A stretch of DNA of 64,000 nucleotides, taken from contig OZ231128.1 of the NCBI GenBank assembly GCA_965153355.1, forward strand, positions 6,200,001 through 6,264,000, read 5' to 3'. Position 1 is the stretch's first letter. Every line of letters starts with the position of its first letter. Positions 1 to 10,700 of this stretch are shown here, in pieces. Under the pieces are notes generated by a model. The model had not been told where the DNA came from, searched no databases, and saw only the letters and a list, made by a program, of their open reading frames with translations. The translations under genes and the position numbers were made by a program. The stretch is from Flaccisagitta enflata (taxonomy: Eukaryota; Chaetognatha; Sagittoidea; Aphragmophora).

Positions 1-730
1 TAGTCAAAATAAAGAGAATGAGCAATCATTTGGGACCAAATCAAAAACAATTTTGTTTCACTGACTTTTCTGTAAAAAGACTTTTTCAATCTCATTGATT
101 GAGATAAGATCAAAGAAAAACTGTTCAAAGTTATCTTTGGTGCATTCAGAAATGTGTAATCGCATCAACTGTCATCTGAAAACCAAAATTACATATAACA
201 AACAAGAAGGTAAAAAATAGCTTCAATCTGATATGCAGATGACTAAAAATTTTGAATAGTAAATAGGGAAATCAAATTGACAAATTGAATGAGCCAAGAA
301 TATGAATATGTTTTTGGAGGTAGCTAATGCCAATAAAACTGAATCCGATTCAATGATAAAGTTTAGAATAAAGTCTAAAAAACATTTTAATATCTGTAAC
401 TAAGCAATACTTTCAAGTGACACTAGCTTCCAGCCATGATAAACTTTAGTCAAACAAATAATCCATTTTGGGCAGGCTCATCAAGCTGAGGTGGCCATAA
501 ATGATTAGGAGAAAATGCCATATAAAGTGAATGATTGGAAAAATCTGAGTGCAGAGTGTAAGGGTGGAACATTAAATCAAAAGACCGTTTCATATGCAAA
601 CTTTTTTGAAAATGGATGATAACATTGAACAATTCTTTCGCCAAACTAAAACCTTTTTGAAAAAAAAATACTCTTTCAAAGAGTACAAAATTCTGGGTTT
701 TACAATATGAGTAGATGGCACCTTCAAACA
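1..730. other. Non-coding flank, nothing recognised
   Basis: AT-rich sequence downstream of the stop codon of the minus-strand gene at 731-2011. The minus-strand frame open at 450-767 has no recognisable domain and looks like chance. No repeat structure was seen. Confidence 0.5.
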
Positions 731-2011
731 TTACTCTGACATATTTGAGCCAATCAGTTGTGCCCACATAGCTTCAATGATCTCACGATTGAGTAGTGCA
801 AAAACCAAATCTTTCCTACTGACATTTTTTGCCAGAGTAACTGAAGGTCTGATTTCAAGGATGTGCTTCCTTTCAAAGTCATCAACAACTTTTTCATTGG
901 GATACATCCAATATGTTTTCTCTTGATCATCTTTTGCTCTGGTTTTCATTGTGGCAAGCGCTTGCAGGCAAATGCTATCTTGTTGCGGATCATATGATTG
1001 CACCAATCCAAGATTCCAGCCATCTTTCTGCAATGTGATAACAAATTCTTCTTCTTGTAATGGCCAACTGAAGTCTCTCAGCGGCTTCTCTGCAGGTGCC
1101 CTAGACCTCTTGGCCTGCTTATTGGCTGACTGATTTCCAACTGACTCAGAAACAACATAGATATCTTCCACAGTTATAATTTCTTGGTCACATGGGTCAA
1201 CCATGTGCAAAGCAAGCGGATTTTTGTACATTTGTTTGGCAGTGATATTGTATTGCTTAAAATAGACAAAATCACTTGGCATTTCTGAAAACAAGGCTTT
1301 TTTCAACTTCACTTCCCATTGCACATGGCCAACTGATCCTGCTCACTCAGTTTTTTGATTCTGTCATAGCACTTTTTAACCTCAGCTTGAGATGAGAAAG
1401 GTGCAATGTACTTGTGCTTTGTTCCGTTTTGCACACACAAGGAAATCAGTTTATTCTTGGTCATATCTCTTGTCAGCTTGTCCGCTTCAGTGTCTGTCAA
1501 TGCCAATTTGGATTTCATAATCTCCTTTTGATTTTTCGACCAATTTGCTTCAATTTCATAAACTTCCTTTTGTTGGACCTTCAGCTCCTTGTCTTTCAAC
1601 ATGTCGGCTCCCTTGTTACCAAATGCAAGATCTGAACTTGTTTTAAGCACAAGTCTGTCACTGATGGCTTGGAAAGCAGAGCCTCCTTTGCTTTTAAGCT
1701 GTTGAGATAGATGTCCAAAATAGTTTTCTCCAACTTTATTGTCCGCAGGGATTTTTTCTAGCTGCTCTTCAGTGAAGATTTCTGACAGAGGCTTTAAGTG
1801 TCTCTCCCAAGGTTCCCGCTGCTTTTTTTTCTGAGTATTCCAGAAAATCTTGACCAAATTCATATTGAATTCCACGTTGTCTGGACAGAGTTGCAGCAAG
1901 CTGTTTCATCAAAGCCTGCTTTGCGCTTTCCAGTTTGTCAGCATCAAATTGCCAGAGATATTTGTAAAATGACTGCATCCATTCTTGTTTGTACTGTTTT
2001 GCAAATCCATC
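731..2011 (-). pseudogene. Uncharacterised lysine-rich protein, frame broken at least twice
   Basis: I do not recognise the family. One protein-like reading can be followed from a good splice acceptor (gttag/GATGG, exon starting at 2011) down to a TGA at 731-733, but only by changing frame twice: near 1880-1890 and near 1310-1325. Each segment is protein-like. The first contains DADKLESAKQALMKQL, the middle (about 1309-1890) is charged and rich in Lys and Glu with ANWSKNQKEIMKSKL, and the last (731-1324) contains WPLQEEEFVITLQKDGWNLG, whose pattern of aromatic and small residues suggests a small beta-barrel (Tudor/SH3-like) module; that fold is a guess. The 5' exons would lie beyond a (AG)n tract at 2080-2167. 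It is either a decayed member of a multicopy, perhaps transposon-linked, family, or an intact gene with two single-base sequence errors. Confidence 0.55.
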
Positions 2012-2076
2012 CTAACAGCTGGAAGAGCATGCCTCTCAACTGAGCTGATTTTCAAACCTGAGATTGGTTCCATCAT

Positions 2077-2300
<224 letters not shown>

Positions 2301-4296
2301 GTTAAAATGCAAAAAAAAAAAAAAAACTTGATTTCCTTACTATTAATGTGGTTTAACAGTACTTAAAATTCATTTTTTTACAGATTTTGACAATTTTTTC
2401 TTCTGATTTATTGACTGGCTAGTTCCTTTTAACAACTCAGGCTAGATATCTAGCTGTAATGCTGAAAAAAAATGTTTAGAAACATATGTTGCAATTTTCT
2501 TATCAAGAAAATTAACAAAAACGCCAAAAAACATTGCAAAATCGGTTTTTTTAGCTTTTCGCGGGGTATTTTTCAATCAATCAAGCTCAGGAAAGTTTCA
2601 AACATCATATCTGGGACCTACTCACATGTTTTTTGGGTAGCCAGGGATCCATTCTCAAAACAGTATTTTTTTCCAGAATCTCGTATCCCCTTAACAAAGT
2701 AGTCTGAACCTCAGACTCAACGTCGGAACTTCCATCTCATACTATATTTGTAGCATTTTGATTGATCACTTTCATCTTATTCATCATTATTGATTGCATC
2801 ATTTTTGTCATTATTTTTGTCATTGTTGTTGTTTCCATCATTTAAGTCGTCGTTTTCATCATTTAAGTCGTCGTTTTCATCAATGTGTCCATTTTTTTGT
2901 CGTCACTATCGTTGTCTTTGTTATCATCGTCGGCGTCGGCGCCGTCGTCGTTGTGGTGTGAATTTGTTTTCAAAGAAGTGCCACCATGTGTCACAGAGCA
3001 CCATGGCTCATTCAGTGGCAATTTCATGAAAAAAGATCTGATATTCAATTTTCTATAATACCATAGATAAAAAATGGTCAAAATTGTCTATAAAGAAAGA
3101 GAAATAAAATAAAAATGTAGTAAAAACATGAGTGCCACCATATGCCACAAAGCTCTGTGGCACATTCAGTGGCACATACAGTGGCACATTAGAGTGGCAC
3201 ATTTAATGGCACATTTTTGAAAATGAATCTGAAATTGACTTTTTTATACTTCAATAGATGGAGAATGTCAAAAATAAGTCGTAAAGTTAAAGAAATAGGA
3301 CAAAAACGTTTTAAGAAAATGAGTGCCACTATGTGCCACAAAGTGAGTGGCACATGAAGTGGCACATTTAATGAATCTGAAATGGACTGTTTAATACTTT
3401 TATAGATAGAGAATGTCAAAAAGATTTGTGAAGTTAAAAAAAATTGGACACAAAGGTTGTAAGAACATGAGTGCCACCATGTGCCACAAAGTGGGTGCCA
3501 CTATGTGCCACTCCATGTGCCACAAAGTGGGTGGCACATGGAGTGGCACAGAGTGGCACCTTACAAAAAGAATGAGAAACTAGTCTTTTCTTCATCATAA
3601 GAATAGAGATTGCAAGGCACATTTGTATTGGAGAAATATACCACAAATCAGTAATTATTTTGTGATTTTAGACTCGTCAAAAGCAGTGACACACTGTGGC
3701 TCATATCACAGGTGCCACATGGCGCCTGCGGCACTTAATGTCCACTAGAAGTGCGATGTGGCATGCCAAGATCAGATTGACCATAATTTTAGGTCGTTTC
3801 GAAAAATTCGTAGGCAAGTCGCTTTTCTACACATTAATTAAAATAAACAAACAACGTTTGGTTGCAATGTTTCTTTTCATATCCATAATTGAGCATGAAG
3901 TATAGCAACATTTCGATTTGAATACAACAAATAACGCATTGTATGACGGTCTTAGCCCGTCTCTAACTTGGAAATCTGTCTTGGAAATCTGTCTTGGAAA
4001 TCTGTCTTAAATATCGAGCAACTCTTCATCCCGCTAGCTCGCGCTCGAGCAGCAGAATTGTGAGAGACATCGTGGTGATGATTGGAATGAGACTGACGCC
4101 AGCGTTACTGGCATTCTTCGTAGTATGAGTTGGTTTCGCCATATATTCTGAAAATCAAGACATAACTTGGAACTAGAGTGCATTCATTTAACTGTGCAAT
4201 GCTACCTGCTACTTAAATATAGGATTTAGTGATAAATGTGGTATACGGTTATTTGTTTTTGTTGTCGTTGTTCTCGATAGAATAGAAATCATTAAG
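2301..4296. other. Intergenic, low complexity, no gene seen
   Basis: Contains a Ser/Phe-codon and (CGTCGT)n low-complexity stretch at 2760-2960, the GTGCCAC tandem repeat listed separately (2972-3565), and three copies of a TTGGAAATCTGTC unit at 3968-4010. No coding signal was recognised on either strand. Confidence 0.5.
2972..3565. repeat. Degenerate tandem repeat, GTGCCAC/GTGGCAC-rich unit of about 170-200 bp
   Basis: Three diverged units each carry a cluster of GTGCCAC-type heptamers in both orientations (for example GTGCCACCATGTGCCACAAA), then an AT-rich part with AATCTGAAAT, a TAGATGGAGAATGTCAAAA-like stretch and a further A-rich tail. The heptamer clusters are locally self-complementary (GTGGCAC against GTGCCAC) and could form short hairpins. 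No coding role is apparent. Confidence 0.7.
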
Positions 4297-5334
4297 CTTA
4301 TAAACATTAGCCCACTATGAAAACACGCTTTTTCATAGAAAAGTTCTCTATCGAAGAGATATGACTAAAAATCATATGGTTCATGGTTCATGACAAAAAT
4401 TTGGTCATAGGGCTTCTATAAAGTGTGCCCGCCACTTACCCCATTTCCCATTAAACAAGGCCAATAAGGTGCGACGTGTGGATCGTCGAACGAATGCGTT
4501 ACCCCACAGACAGACCGACGGACACAGCCAGTTATAGAGGTGCTTTGTCGCACCTAAAAAGATAGGACTAAAATCCTCCTTTACCTTTTCTATGGGATAT
4601 GGGGGTGGTGGCGGGCACACTTTATAGAAGCCCCATGCACTGCTGTCTCACATAAGGCTTGAGACAAGAATATTACTATGCGGTTTTTTTGCATTTTTGT
4701 AAAGTTCATGAGTATACAAACCAAGTATTATCAAGTAGAAAATCTTTCCCAAGGCGCTTTTTGAAAAAAATGAAAAATTCAACATTTTTAGCTTCATTTT
4801 GCATAGACCGTTTTTTAGGTTAGTTTGACCTATCTATTAACAGCATAATGATAATCCTGATGAAATTCCCTTTCATTTGATAGGTCGCACTAGATAATTT
4901 TCACGAAAAATGGAATTTTCTTTTTTAAAGCCACCGCTACAAAATCATGATGGTGGCTTAAAATATGTATTTTCATTTTTTATGAAAACCATACAGTGTG
5001 ACCTATCAAATGAATTGGAATTTCATCAGGCATAACATTATCCTGTCAAATCAACTTAAAAATTTTTTTTGCAAAACAATGCTTGAATTTTCTTCAAAAA
5101 GCGCTTCAGGAAAAATTTTCCTCTTGATGGATCTTGGTTTCTATACTCATGAACTCTGCAAAAATGCAAATAACCGCATGGTAATATCATTCTTGTCTCA
5201 AACCTTACGTGAGACAGTAGTGCATGGTCAAATTTTTGTTATGGACCATCTATTTTTATGATTTTGAGTCATATCTCTTCGATAGAGAACTTTTCAATGA
5301 AAAAGCGTGATTTCATAGTGGGCTAATAAACATA
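4297..5334. mobile_element. Foldback (long inverted repeat) element, about 1 kb
   Basis: The left end (ATTAGCCCACTATGAAAACA at about 4305) is repeated inverted at the right end (TTTCATAGTGGGCTAAT at about 5310). The arms stay matched inwards through the GTTCTCTATCGAAGAGATAT block, the CTGTCTCAC block and the CATGAGTATA block to near the centre at about 4800-4990. Arms are several hundred bases and diverged by scattered substitutions, so this is an old copy. It encodes no protein. The left arm is interrupted by a separate short element at 4410-4634 that the right arm lacks, which gives the order of insertion. Confidence 0.8.
4410..4634. mobile_element. Short TIR element nested in the foldback arm
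   Basis: Terminal inverted repeats: GGCTTCTATAAAGTGTGCCC at the left and GGGCACACTTTATAGAAGCC at the right, about 25 bp and perfect over the quoted 20. The corresponding position of the foldback's right arm is uninterrupted, so the empty site is visible in the same window; CAT flanks both ends and may be the target duplication. Its interior (about 4470-4557) holds a second, smaller inverted repeat, AGGTGCGAC / GTCGCACCT, related to the element at 7284-7428. Confidence 0.85.
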
Positions 5335-5381
5335 AACCCGCGGGAAAAAAAAAAATTCCTCATGTAAAACTTAACTTGGCA

Positions 5382-5566
5382 TCATACCAAAAAACAGGAA
5401 TTACCAGTGCACTTTGCAATGGAGCATTTAGCTTGGCATCCATCGGTGGCATCAGGATCAGGTTTACACCAACATGTTTTCCACTTGCCGTTACTGTCCT
5501 TCTGACACTTGTTCTGAACGTGAGATCGTTAATTGGGATCAAAAGAAATTCGCTTTGTATCGCTGA

Positions 5567-5646
<80 letters not shown>

Positions 5647-5875
5647 TCCCATCCTCCCATCCTCCCTCCCTCTGCTTTACCTCTGTTACGCTTTTATCGC
5701 ATCCTTTAGTTGAGCCTGCTCCTAGAGTAGTATCAATAGTCCAGGTTCCACCGTTTTCTTGGTATTTGCAAGTGTATGTAGCACAATCCGTTCCGGATGC
5801 GCCACAAATTGCTTTAGATTCTCCTCTTCTTGCAATAAAAAACATCAACGCGAGAGAAAGAGTAATTTTCAACAT
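5382..5875 (-). CDS. Secreted cysteine-rich protein, two exons, 108 aa
   Basis: Exon 1 is 5681-5875 (ATG at 5875) and exon 2 is 5382-5513 (TGA at 5382-5384). The donor is GAG/GTAAAG and the acceptor TTCAG/AAC, both phase 0, giving 65 + 43 residues. Residues 1-20 (MLKITLSLALMFFIARRGES) read as a signal peptide, so the product should be secreted. The mature part has 11 cysteines: four from exon 1 (CG, DC, TC, GC contexts) and seven closely spaced in exon 2, including a TCWCKPDPD segment and a C-terminal run with Cys every 4-6 residues. I recognise no named family. The odd Cys count allows five disulfides plus one free Cys, or dimerisation. The 167 bp intron is almost entirely (GA)n. Host-defence peptide, venom-like component, mucus protein or protease inhibitor are all possible; none is shown. 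Confidence 0.7.
5571..5642. repeat. (CT)n microsatellite
   Basis: About 36 CT dinucleotides forming most of the intron of the minus-strand cysteine-rich gene. On the transcript it is (GA)n, next to the donor side of the intron, so it contributes no polypyrimidine tract there. Confidence 0.95.
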
Positions 5876-6598
5876 TTTTTTTTATTTCGTTTTTCTTCGC
5901 GAAAAGAAGAGTACGGCTCTAAACGATGGTAATGGGATTTACAGAAGTGATTATTTGTTGTTCCTGTCTCCTTGACTAAGGAAATCTGACTGAAGCAATT
6001 CGTTTTTCTTCGCTCAGGGTTGCATTTAGAACGGTGGTAATGGATCGTGATACGTTACCATGTTTTGGCGCTGACTGACACGGACAGTTTTGAATGTGAT
6101 TTCTATTCTTATATCATTCTGTGTCTAACGTCCTAAAAATCTGTCTTCAAGTTTTTTGTATCTGCTTGTTCCAACATGTATCGAAATATTTATTCATTTA
6201 TCATATTTGAAATTAAAAAAAAAACTGAGCTAAATGAGCTAAATGAGCTAGAATCCTTTAAAACATCCTCACAGATGAGCAGCTCTTTTGCTCAAACAAA
6301 CATTAATACACTCCTTTATTGATCCTACTTAAAATCATAAAAAATTGAAAAAAAATTAATTTAAATTTTTCCTAAATAAATCTTTAAAAAATCATAACGC
6401 AAAAAATATTTATTGTAGAGCATTCTACTTGGCGCCAAATGAAAGAAAATTATTAAATTTACTTACCATATCAATTTCGTTTGAGGGACCAATCGGTCGG
6501 TTGAGACCCTCAACTTTCCCATAAGAAAATGAAAACCCTGTTTCTCTCGAATATGTCAAAAAGTCGAAGACTGACTTCAACTTTTTTCCCGATAATTG
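5876..6598. other. Non-coding AT-rich stretch
   Basis: Lies between the cysteine-rich gene (its probable promoter side, minus strand) and the pogo-like element. Three tandem TGAGCTAAA units occur at about 6228-6250. I looked here for the upstream exons of N6AMT1 (glycine-rich SAM-binding motif) and saw none. Confidence 0.5.
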
Positions 6599-6600
6599 TA

Positions 6601-6740
6601 CAGTTGAACCCCGCCATTTCGGATGCCAAATGATAAATTTTACTTGTAATACTCGATAAGAAACAAAATGGACCAGGATTTTTAATCTGTTATATAATGG
6701 ATTTCTGTTACTCTCGGGTCCGTTATAGCGGGATGTAACT
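6601..6740. mobile_element. Pogo-like MITE, short copy
   Basis: The left terminus is CAGTTGAACCCCGCCATTTC and the right terminus CGTTATAGCGGGATGTAACTG, flanked by TA on both sides. The CAGTTGAACC(C/T)CGCT-type terminus and TA target match the pogo/Tigger group of Tc1-mariner elements. Non-coding. The same family occurs at 13982-14184 and 15665-15841. Confidence 0.8.
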
Positions 6741-6793
6741 GTAGTAATGACGCACTCTCTCTTTTTTTTCTCTCCACCCTTTCACACTCGCAG

Positions 6794-7130
6794 ACTCGAA
6801 TCCCAAATCGACGTTTTGTTGTTCAACCCTCCTTACGTGTTGACGCCCGAATCGGAAGTCAACGACGGCGGTTTGACGGCCAGTTGGGCCGGAGGCAGTC
6901 GAGGTCGACGAGTCACGGATCAACTGCTACCCGTCATCGGCCAGTTTCTGTCCAAACCCAAAGGACTTTTCTATTTAGTCACGATTCCGGAAAATGACCC
7001 CGAAGAGATTTGCCAGATTCTCCGTTTACAAGGGCTGAAAGGCGTCGTTGTGATGAGGAGACGCGCGGGACCCGAAAAACTCGCCATTTATCGATTCGCG
7101 TTTGACGAAGGACGCGCGGAGGGTCTTTAG
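6794..7130 (+). CDS. N6AMT1: N6AMT1/HemK2 methyltransferase, last exon (partial)
   Basis: The exon begins after a TCGCAG acceptor at 6793 and ends at TAG 7128-7130, giving about 112 C-terminal residues. The catalytic NPPY motif is present in VLLFNPPYVLTPESEV, and the ASWAGGSRGRRVTDQLLP and KGLFYLVTIPENDPEEI blocks align with the C-terminal half of HemK2. This family, with TRMT112, uses SAM to methylate the glutamine of the eRF1 GGQ motif. The N-terminal half with the SAM-binding glycine motif is not found between 1 and 6790. Either those exons lie beyond the left edge, which would put the minus-strand genes at 0.7-5.9 kb inside its intron, or this is a stranded 3' fragment. The intact frame, family-typical C-terminus and a poly(A) signal downstream favour a working gene. 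Confidence 0.88.
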
Positions 7131-7194
7131 GCTTTAGCGCGGTGGAATATCCAGAAAGCGGCGCGATTAAATGCGAGACTTGGGACTGATCATG

Positions 7195-7200
7195 AATAAA
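7195..7200 (+). promoter_or_regulatory. Poly(A) signal AATAAA for N6AMT1
   Basis: A canonical AATAAA lies about 65 bases after the N6AMT1 stop codon, on the same strand and before the next repeat. Position and sequence are consistent with 3' end formation of that transcript; it may also be chance in AT-rich DNA. Confidence 0.5.
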
Positions 7201-7283
7201 TAATCAAAAGTCATTCTCAACTATCCAACCTTATGGTTGTTGGAAAGCGGGATCTCTTCTCAAACGAGGCCTAGTACAGGCCA

Positions 7284-7428
7284 AGTAGGTGCGCCTTGTG
7301 GATCTTCAAACGTTTGCGTTACCCACCGACCAATCAACCGATCGACCAAACCACTGATCGACCAAACAACCGACCAACCAATTGACCAACCGATCGATAG
7401 AGTTAAAGAGTTGCTTTGGCGCACCTAG
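7284..7428. mobile_element. Short TIR element with GACC-rich core
   Basis: Termini TAGGTGCGCC (left) and GGCGCACCTAG (right) are inverted repeats. The interior reads GTGGATCTTCAAACGTTTGC, then GTTACCC, then runs of ACCGACC/GACCAAC microsatellite and a TATAGAG-like block. The same plan (GGTGCG, GTGGATCGTC, GTTACCC, CCGACGG, TATAGAG, CGCACCT) is inside the element at 4410-4634. Confidence 0.75.
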
Positions 7429-7492
7429 AAATTGAATACAATTACTTACCTCTTGGTTTCCGGAAAGCGGGATCTCTTCTCAAACAAGTGTC

Positions 7493-7716
7493 GCGGGGTC
7501 TTGATATCATTGCGGACGGATGGACAGGGGCATCCAACCCCCATCCACACCCCTTGCGCCCCCCCCCCCTCCAGCACACATACCCAAAAAAATCACATCT
7601 AAAACGCTCGTTTCTACACTTTTCGACTCATGCGTTACGGACGGACCAATGGACGGACGAACGGATGGATGGACGGACAAATCCTCTTATAGAGTTGCGT
7701 GTCCGCCACAAAAAAT
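7493..7716. mobile_element. Dispersed GGACGGAC-core element, copy 1
   Basis: Begins near GTCGCGGGGTCTTGATATCA and continues GCGGACGGATGGACAGGGGC, then ATCCAACCCC, a C-rich run, a GACGGACC/GGATGGAC microsatellite core, and ends TCTTATAGAGTTGCGTGTCC. Other copies sharing these blocks in order are at 26160-26364, 29756-29892 (inverted), 32992-33165, 33330-33555, 55385-55460 and 62860-63085 (inverted). No coding capacity; class (SINE or MITE) undecided. Confidence 0.75.
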
Positions 7717-7744
7717 AATAAAGCCCCTAAACTAAGCGCAGAAA

Positions 7745-10700
7745 ATGCTAAAGAATATTCGCCAGCGAGAGGCCGGATTTCTGGGTTTCCGCACGCCGGT
7801 TTTATTCGAGACGATCGAAGTTGATCGAAGACTCTCTCAACTCGATCTGGCCAAGTTCAAAGACTTCGAGTCCGTTCATAAAACACCGGTTGTCTGCGGA
7901 AACGTCGACCCAACGGAATGTAGATACTTCATCTCCGGTAAGTGGAAAGAAAGAAAGAGAGAGAGAAAGAAGGAAGGAAGAAGAGAAAGAAGGAAGGAAG
8001 AAGAGAAAGAAGGAAGGAAGAAGAGAAAGAAGGAAGGAAGAAGAGAAAGAAGGAAGGAAGAAGAGAAAGAAGGAAGGAAGAAGAGAAAGAAGGAAGGAAG
8101 AAGAGAAAGAAGGAAGGAAGAAGAGAAAGAAGGAAGGAAGAAGAGAAAGAAGGAAGGAAGAAGAGAAAGAAGGAAGGAAGAAGAGAAAGAAGGGAGGAAG
8201 AAGAGAAAGAAGGAAGGAAGAAGAGAAAGAAGGAAGGAAGAAGAGAAAGAAGGAAGGAAGAAGAGAAAGAAGGAAGGAAGGAAGAAGAGAAAGAAGGAAG
8301 GAAGGAAGAAGAGAAAGAAGGAAGGAAGGAAGAAGAGAAAGAAGGAAGGAAGGAAGAAGAGAAAGAAGGAAGGAAGGAAGAAGAGAAAGAAGGAAGGAAG
8401 GAAGAAGAGAAAGAAGGAAGGAAGGAAGAAGAGAAAGAAGGAAGGAAGGAAGAAGAGAAAGAAGGAAGGAAGGAAGAAGAGAAAGAAGGAAGGAAGAAGA
8501 GAAAGAAGGAAGGAAGAAGAGAAAGAAGGAAGGAAGAAGAGAAAGAAGGAAGGAAGAAGAGAAAGAAGGAAGGAAGAAGAGAAAGAAGGAAGGAAGAAGA
8601 GAAAGAAGGAAGGAAGAAGAGAAAGAAGGAAGGAAGAAGAGAAAGAAGGAAGGAAGAAGAGAAAGAAGGGAGGAAGAAGAGAAAGAAGGGAGGAAGAAGA
8701 GAAAGAAGGAAGGAAGAAGAGAAAGAAGGAAGGAAGAAGAGAAAGAAGGAAGGAAGAAGAGAAAGAAGGAAGGAAGAAGAGAAAGAAGGAAGGAAGAAGA
8801 GAAAGAAGGAAGGAAGAAGAGAAAGAAGGAAGGAAGGAAGAAGAAAAAGAAGGAAGGAAGGAAGAAGAGAAAGAAGGAAGGAAGGAAGAAGAGAAAGAAG
8901 GAAGGAAGGAAGAAGAGAAAGAAGGAAGGAAGGAAGAAGAGAAAGAAGGAAGGAAGGAAGAAGAGAAAGAAGGAAGGAAGGAAGAAGAGAAAGAAGGAAG
9001 GAAGGAAGAAGAGAAAGAAGGAAGGAAGAAGAGAAAGAAGGAAGGAAGAAGAGAAAGAAGGAAGGAAGAAGAGAAAGAAGGAAGGAAGGAAGGAAGTAGG
9101 GAAGGAAGGAAGGAAGAAAGGAAGAAAGGAAGGAAGAAAGGAAGAAAGGAGACAAGAAAGAGAAAAGAGGAAAGAAGAGATAGAGAAAAGAAGAGAAAAG
9201 AAGAGAAAGAGAAGAAGAGAGAAAAATAAAAGAGAAAAAAAGAAGAGTAAAAAAGAAAAGAAAAAAAAGAAAAGAAGAGAAAAAAAAGAGAAAAAAAGAA
9301 AAGAAGAGAAAAAAAGAAAAGAAGAGAAAAAAGAAAAGAAGAGAAAAAAGAAAAGAAGAGAAAAAAGAAAAGAAGAGAAAAAAGAAAAGGAGAGAAAAAA
9401 GAAAAGGAGAGAAAAAAGAAAAGGAGAGAAAAAGAAAAGGAGAGAAAAAAGAGAAGTCATGAAAAAGAAAAGGAGAGAAAAAGAAAAAAGGAGAGAAGAA
9501 AAGAGAGGAAAGAAAGGAAAGAAAAAGGAGAGAGAAAAAGAAAAAAGGAGAAAAGAAAGAAAAGGAGAAAAAGAAAAGGAGAAAAAAAGAAAAGGAGAGA
9601 AAGAAAGAAGGAGAAAAGAAAGAAAAGGAGAAAAGAAAAAAAGGGAAAAAAAAGAGGAGAAAAGAAAGAAGAGGGAAAAGGAAAAAGAAAAAGAAAAATG
9701 AAAAGAAGATCAAAAAGTAATGAAGAGAAAAAAGGAATGAAGAGAAATAGTCGCAAAAGCATCAGATGGTCAGCGGTACCCATGCCCTGCCCAAGTAGGT
9801 TGTGATTAAGGTTGAGGAGAGGAAGGAAGAAGAGAAGGAAGGAAGAAGAGAAAGAAGGAAGGAAGAAGAGAAAGAAGGAAGAAGAGAAAGAAGGAAGGAA
9901 GAAGAGAAGGAAGGAGAAAAAGAAAGAGGAGCAAGAAAGAGGAGCAAGAAAGAGAGAAAGAAGGAAGGAAGGAAGTAGGGAAGGAAGGAAGGAAGGAAGG
10001 AAGGAAGAAAGGAGACAAGAAAGAGAAAAGAGGAAAGAAGAGATAGAGAAAAGAAGAGAAAAGAAGAGAAAGAGAAGAAGAGAGAAAAATAAAAGAGAAA
10101 AAAAGAAGAGTAAAAAAGAAGAGTAAAAAAAAAAGAAAAGAAAAGAAAAAAAAGAGAAAAAAAGAAAAGAAGAGAAAAGAAAAGAAGAAAAAAAGAAAAG
10201 AAGAGAAAAAAGAAAAGAAGAGAAAAAAGAAAAGAAGAGAAAAAGAAAAGGAGAGAAAAAAAGAAAAAAAGGAGAAAAAAAGAAAAGGAGAGAAAAAAAG
10301 AAAAAGGAGAGAAAAAAAGAAAAAGAGAAAGAAAGGAGGAAAAAGAAAAGGAGAGAAAAAGGAGAAAAAAAAGAAAAGGAGAGAAAAAAGAAAAGGAGAA
10401 AAAAAAGAAGAGAAAAAGAAAGGAGAAAAGAAAAAAAGAAAAGAAGGAAAAAAAGAAAGAAGAAAAAAAAGAAAAAGGAGGAGAAAAAGAAAAAGAAAAG
10501 AAAAAGAAGAAGAAAAATGAAAAGAAGATCAAAAAGTAATGAAGAGAAAAAAGGAATGAAGAGAAATAGTCGCAAAAGCATCAGATGGTCAGCGGTACCC
10601 ATGCCCTGCCCAAGTAGGTTGTGATTAAGGTTGAGGGAGGGAGCAGGGCATCGGTCCCGAGGGGTCGATGACCTATGCTTTTACACATATGAGGAATTTT

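Noticed and set aside
7745-9713. Open frames of 385-626 residues on both strands, rich in Glu/Lys/Arg or Ser/Phe/Leu
   Set aside because: They are produced by a stop-free purine repeat read in every frame; only the first 193 bases (ERCC8 exon 1) are real coding sequence.
9457-10602. Minus-strand frames of 256-381 residues rich in Phe/Leu/Ser
   Set aside because: The same polypurine tract read on the other strand; no domain, and the content follows the repeat unit.
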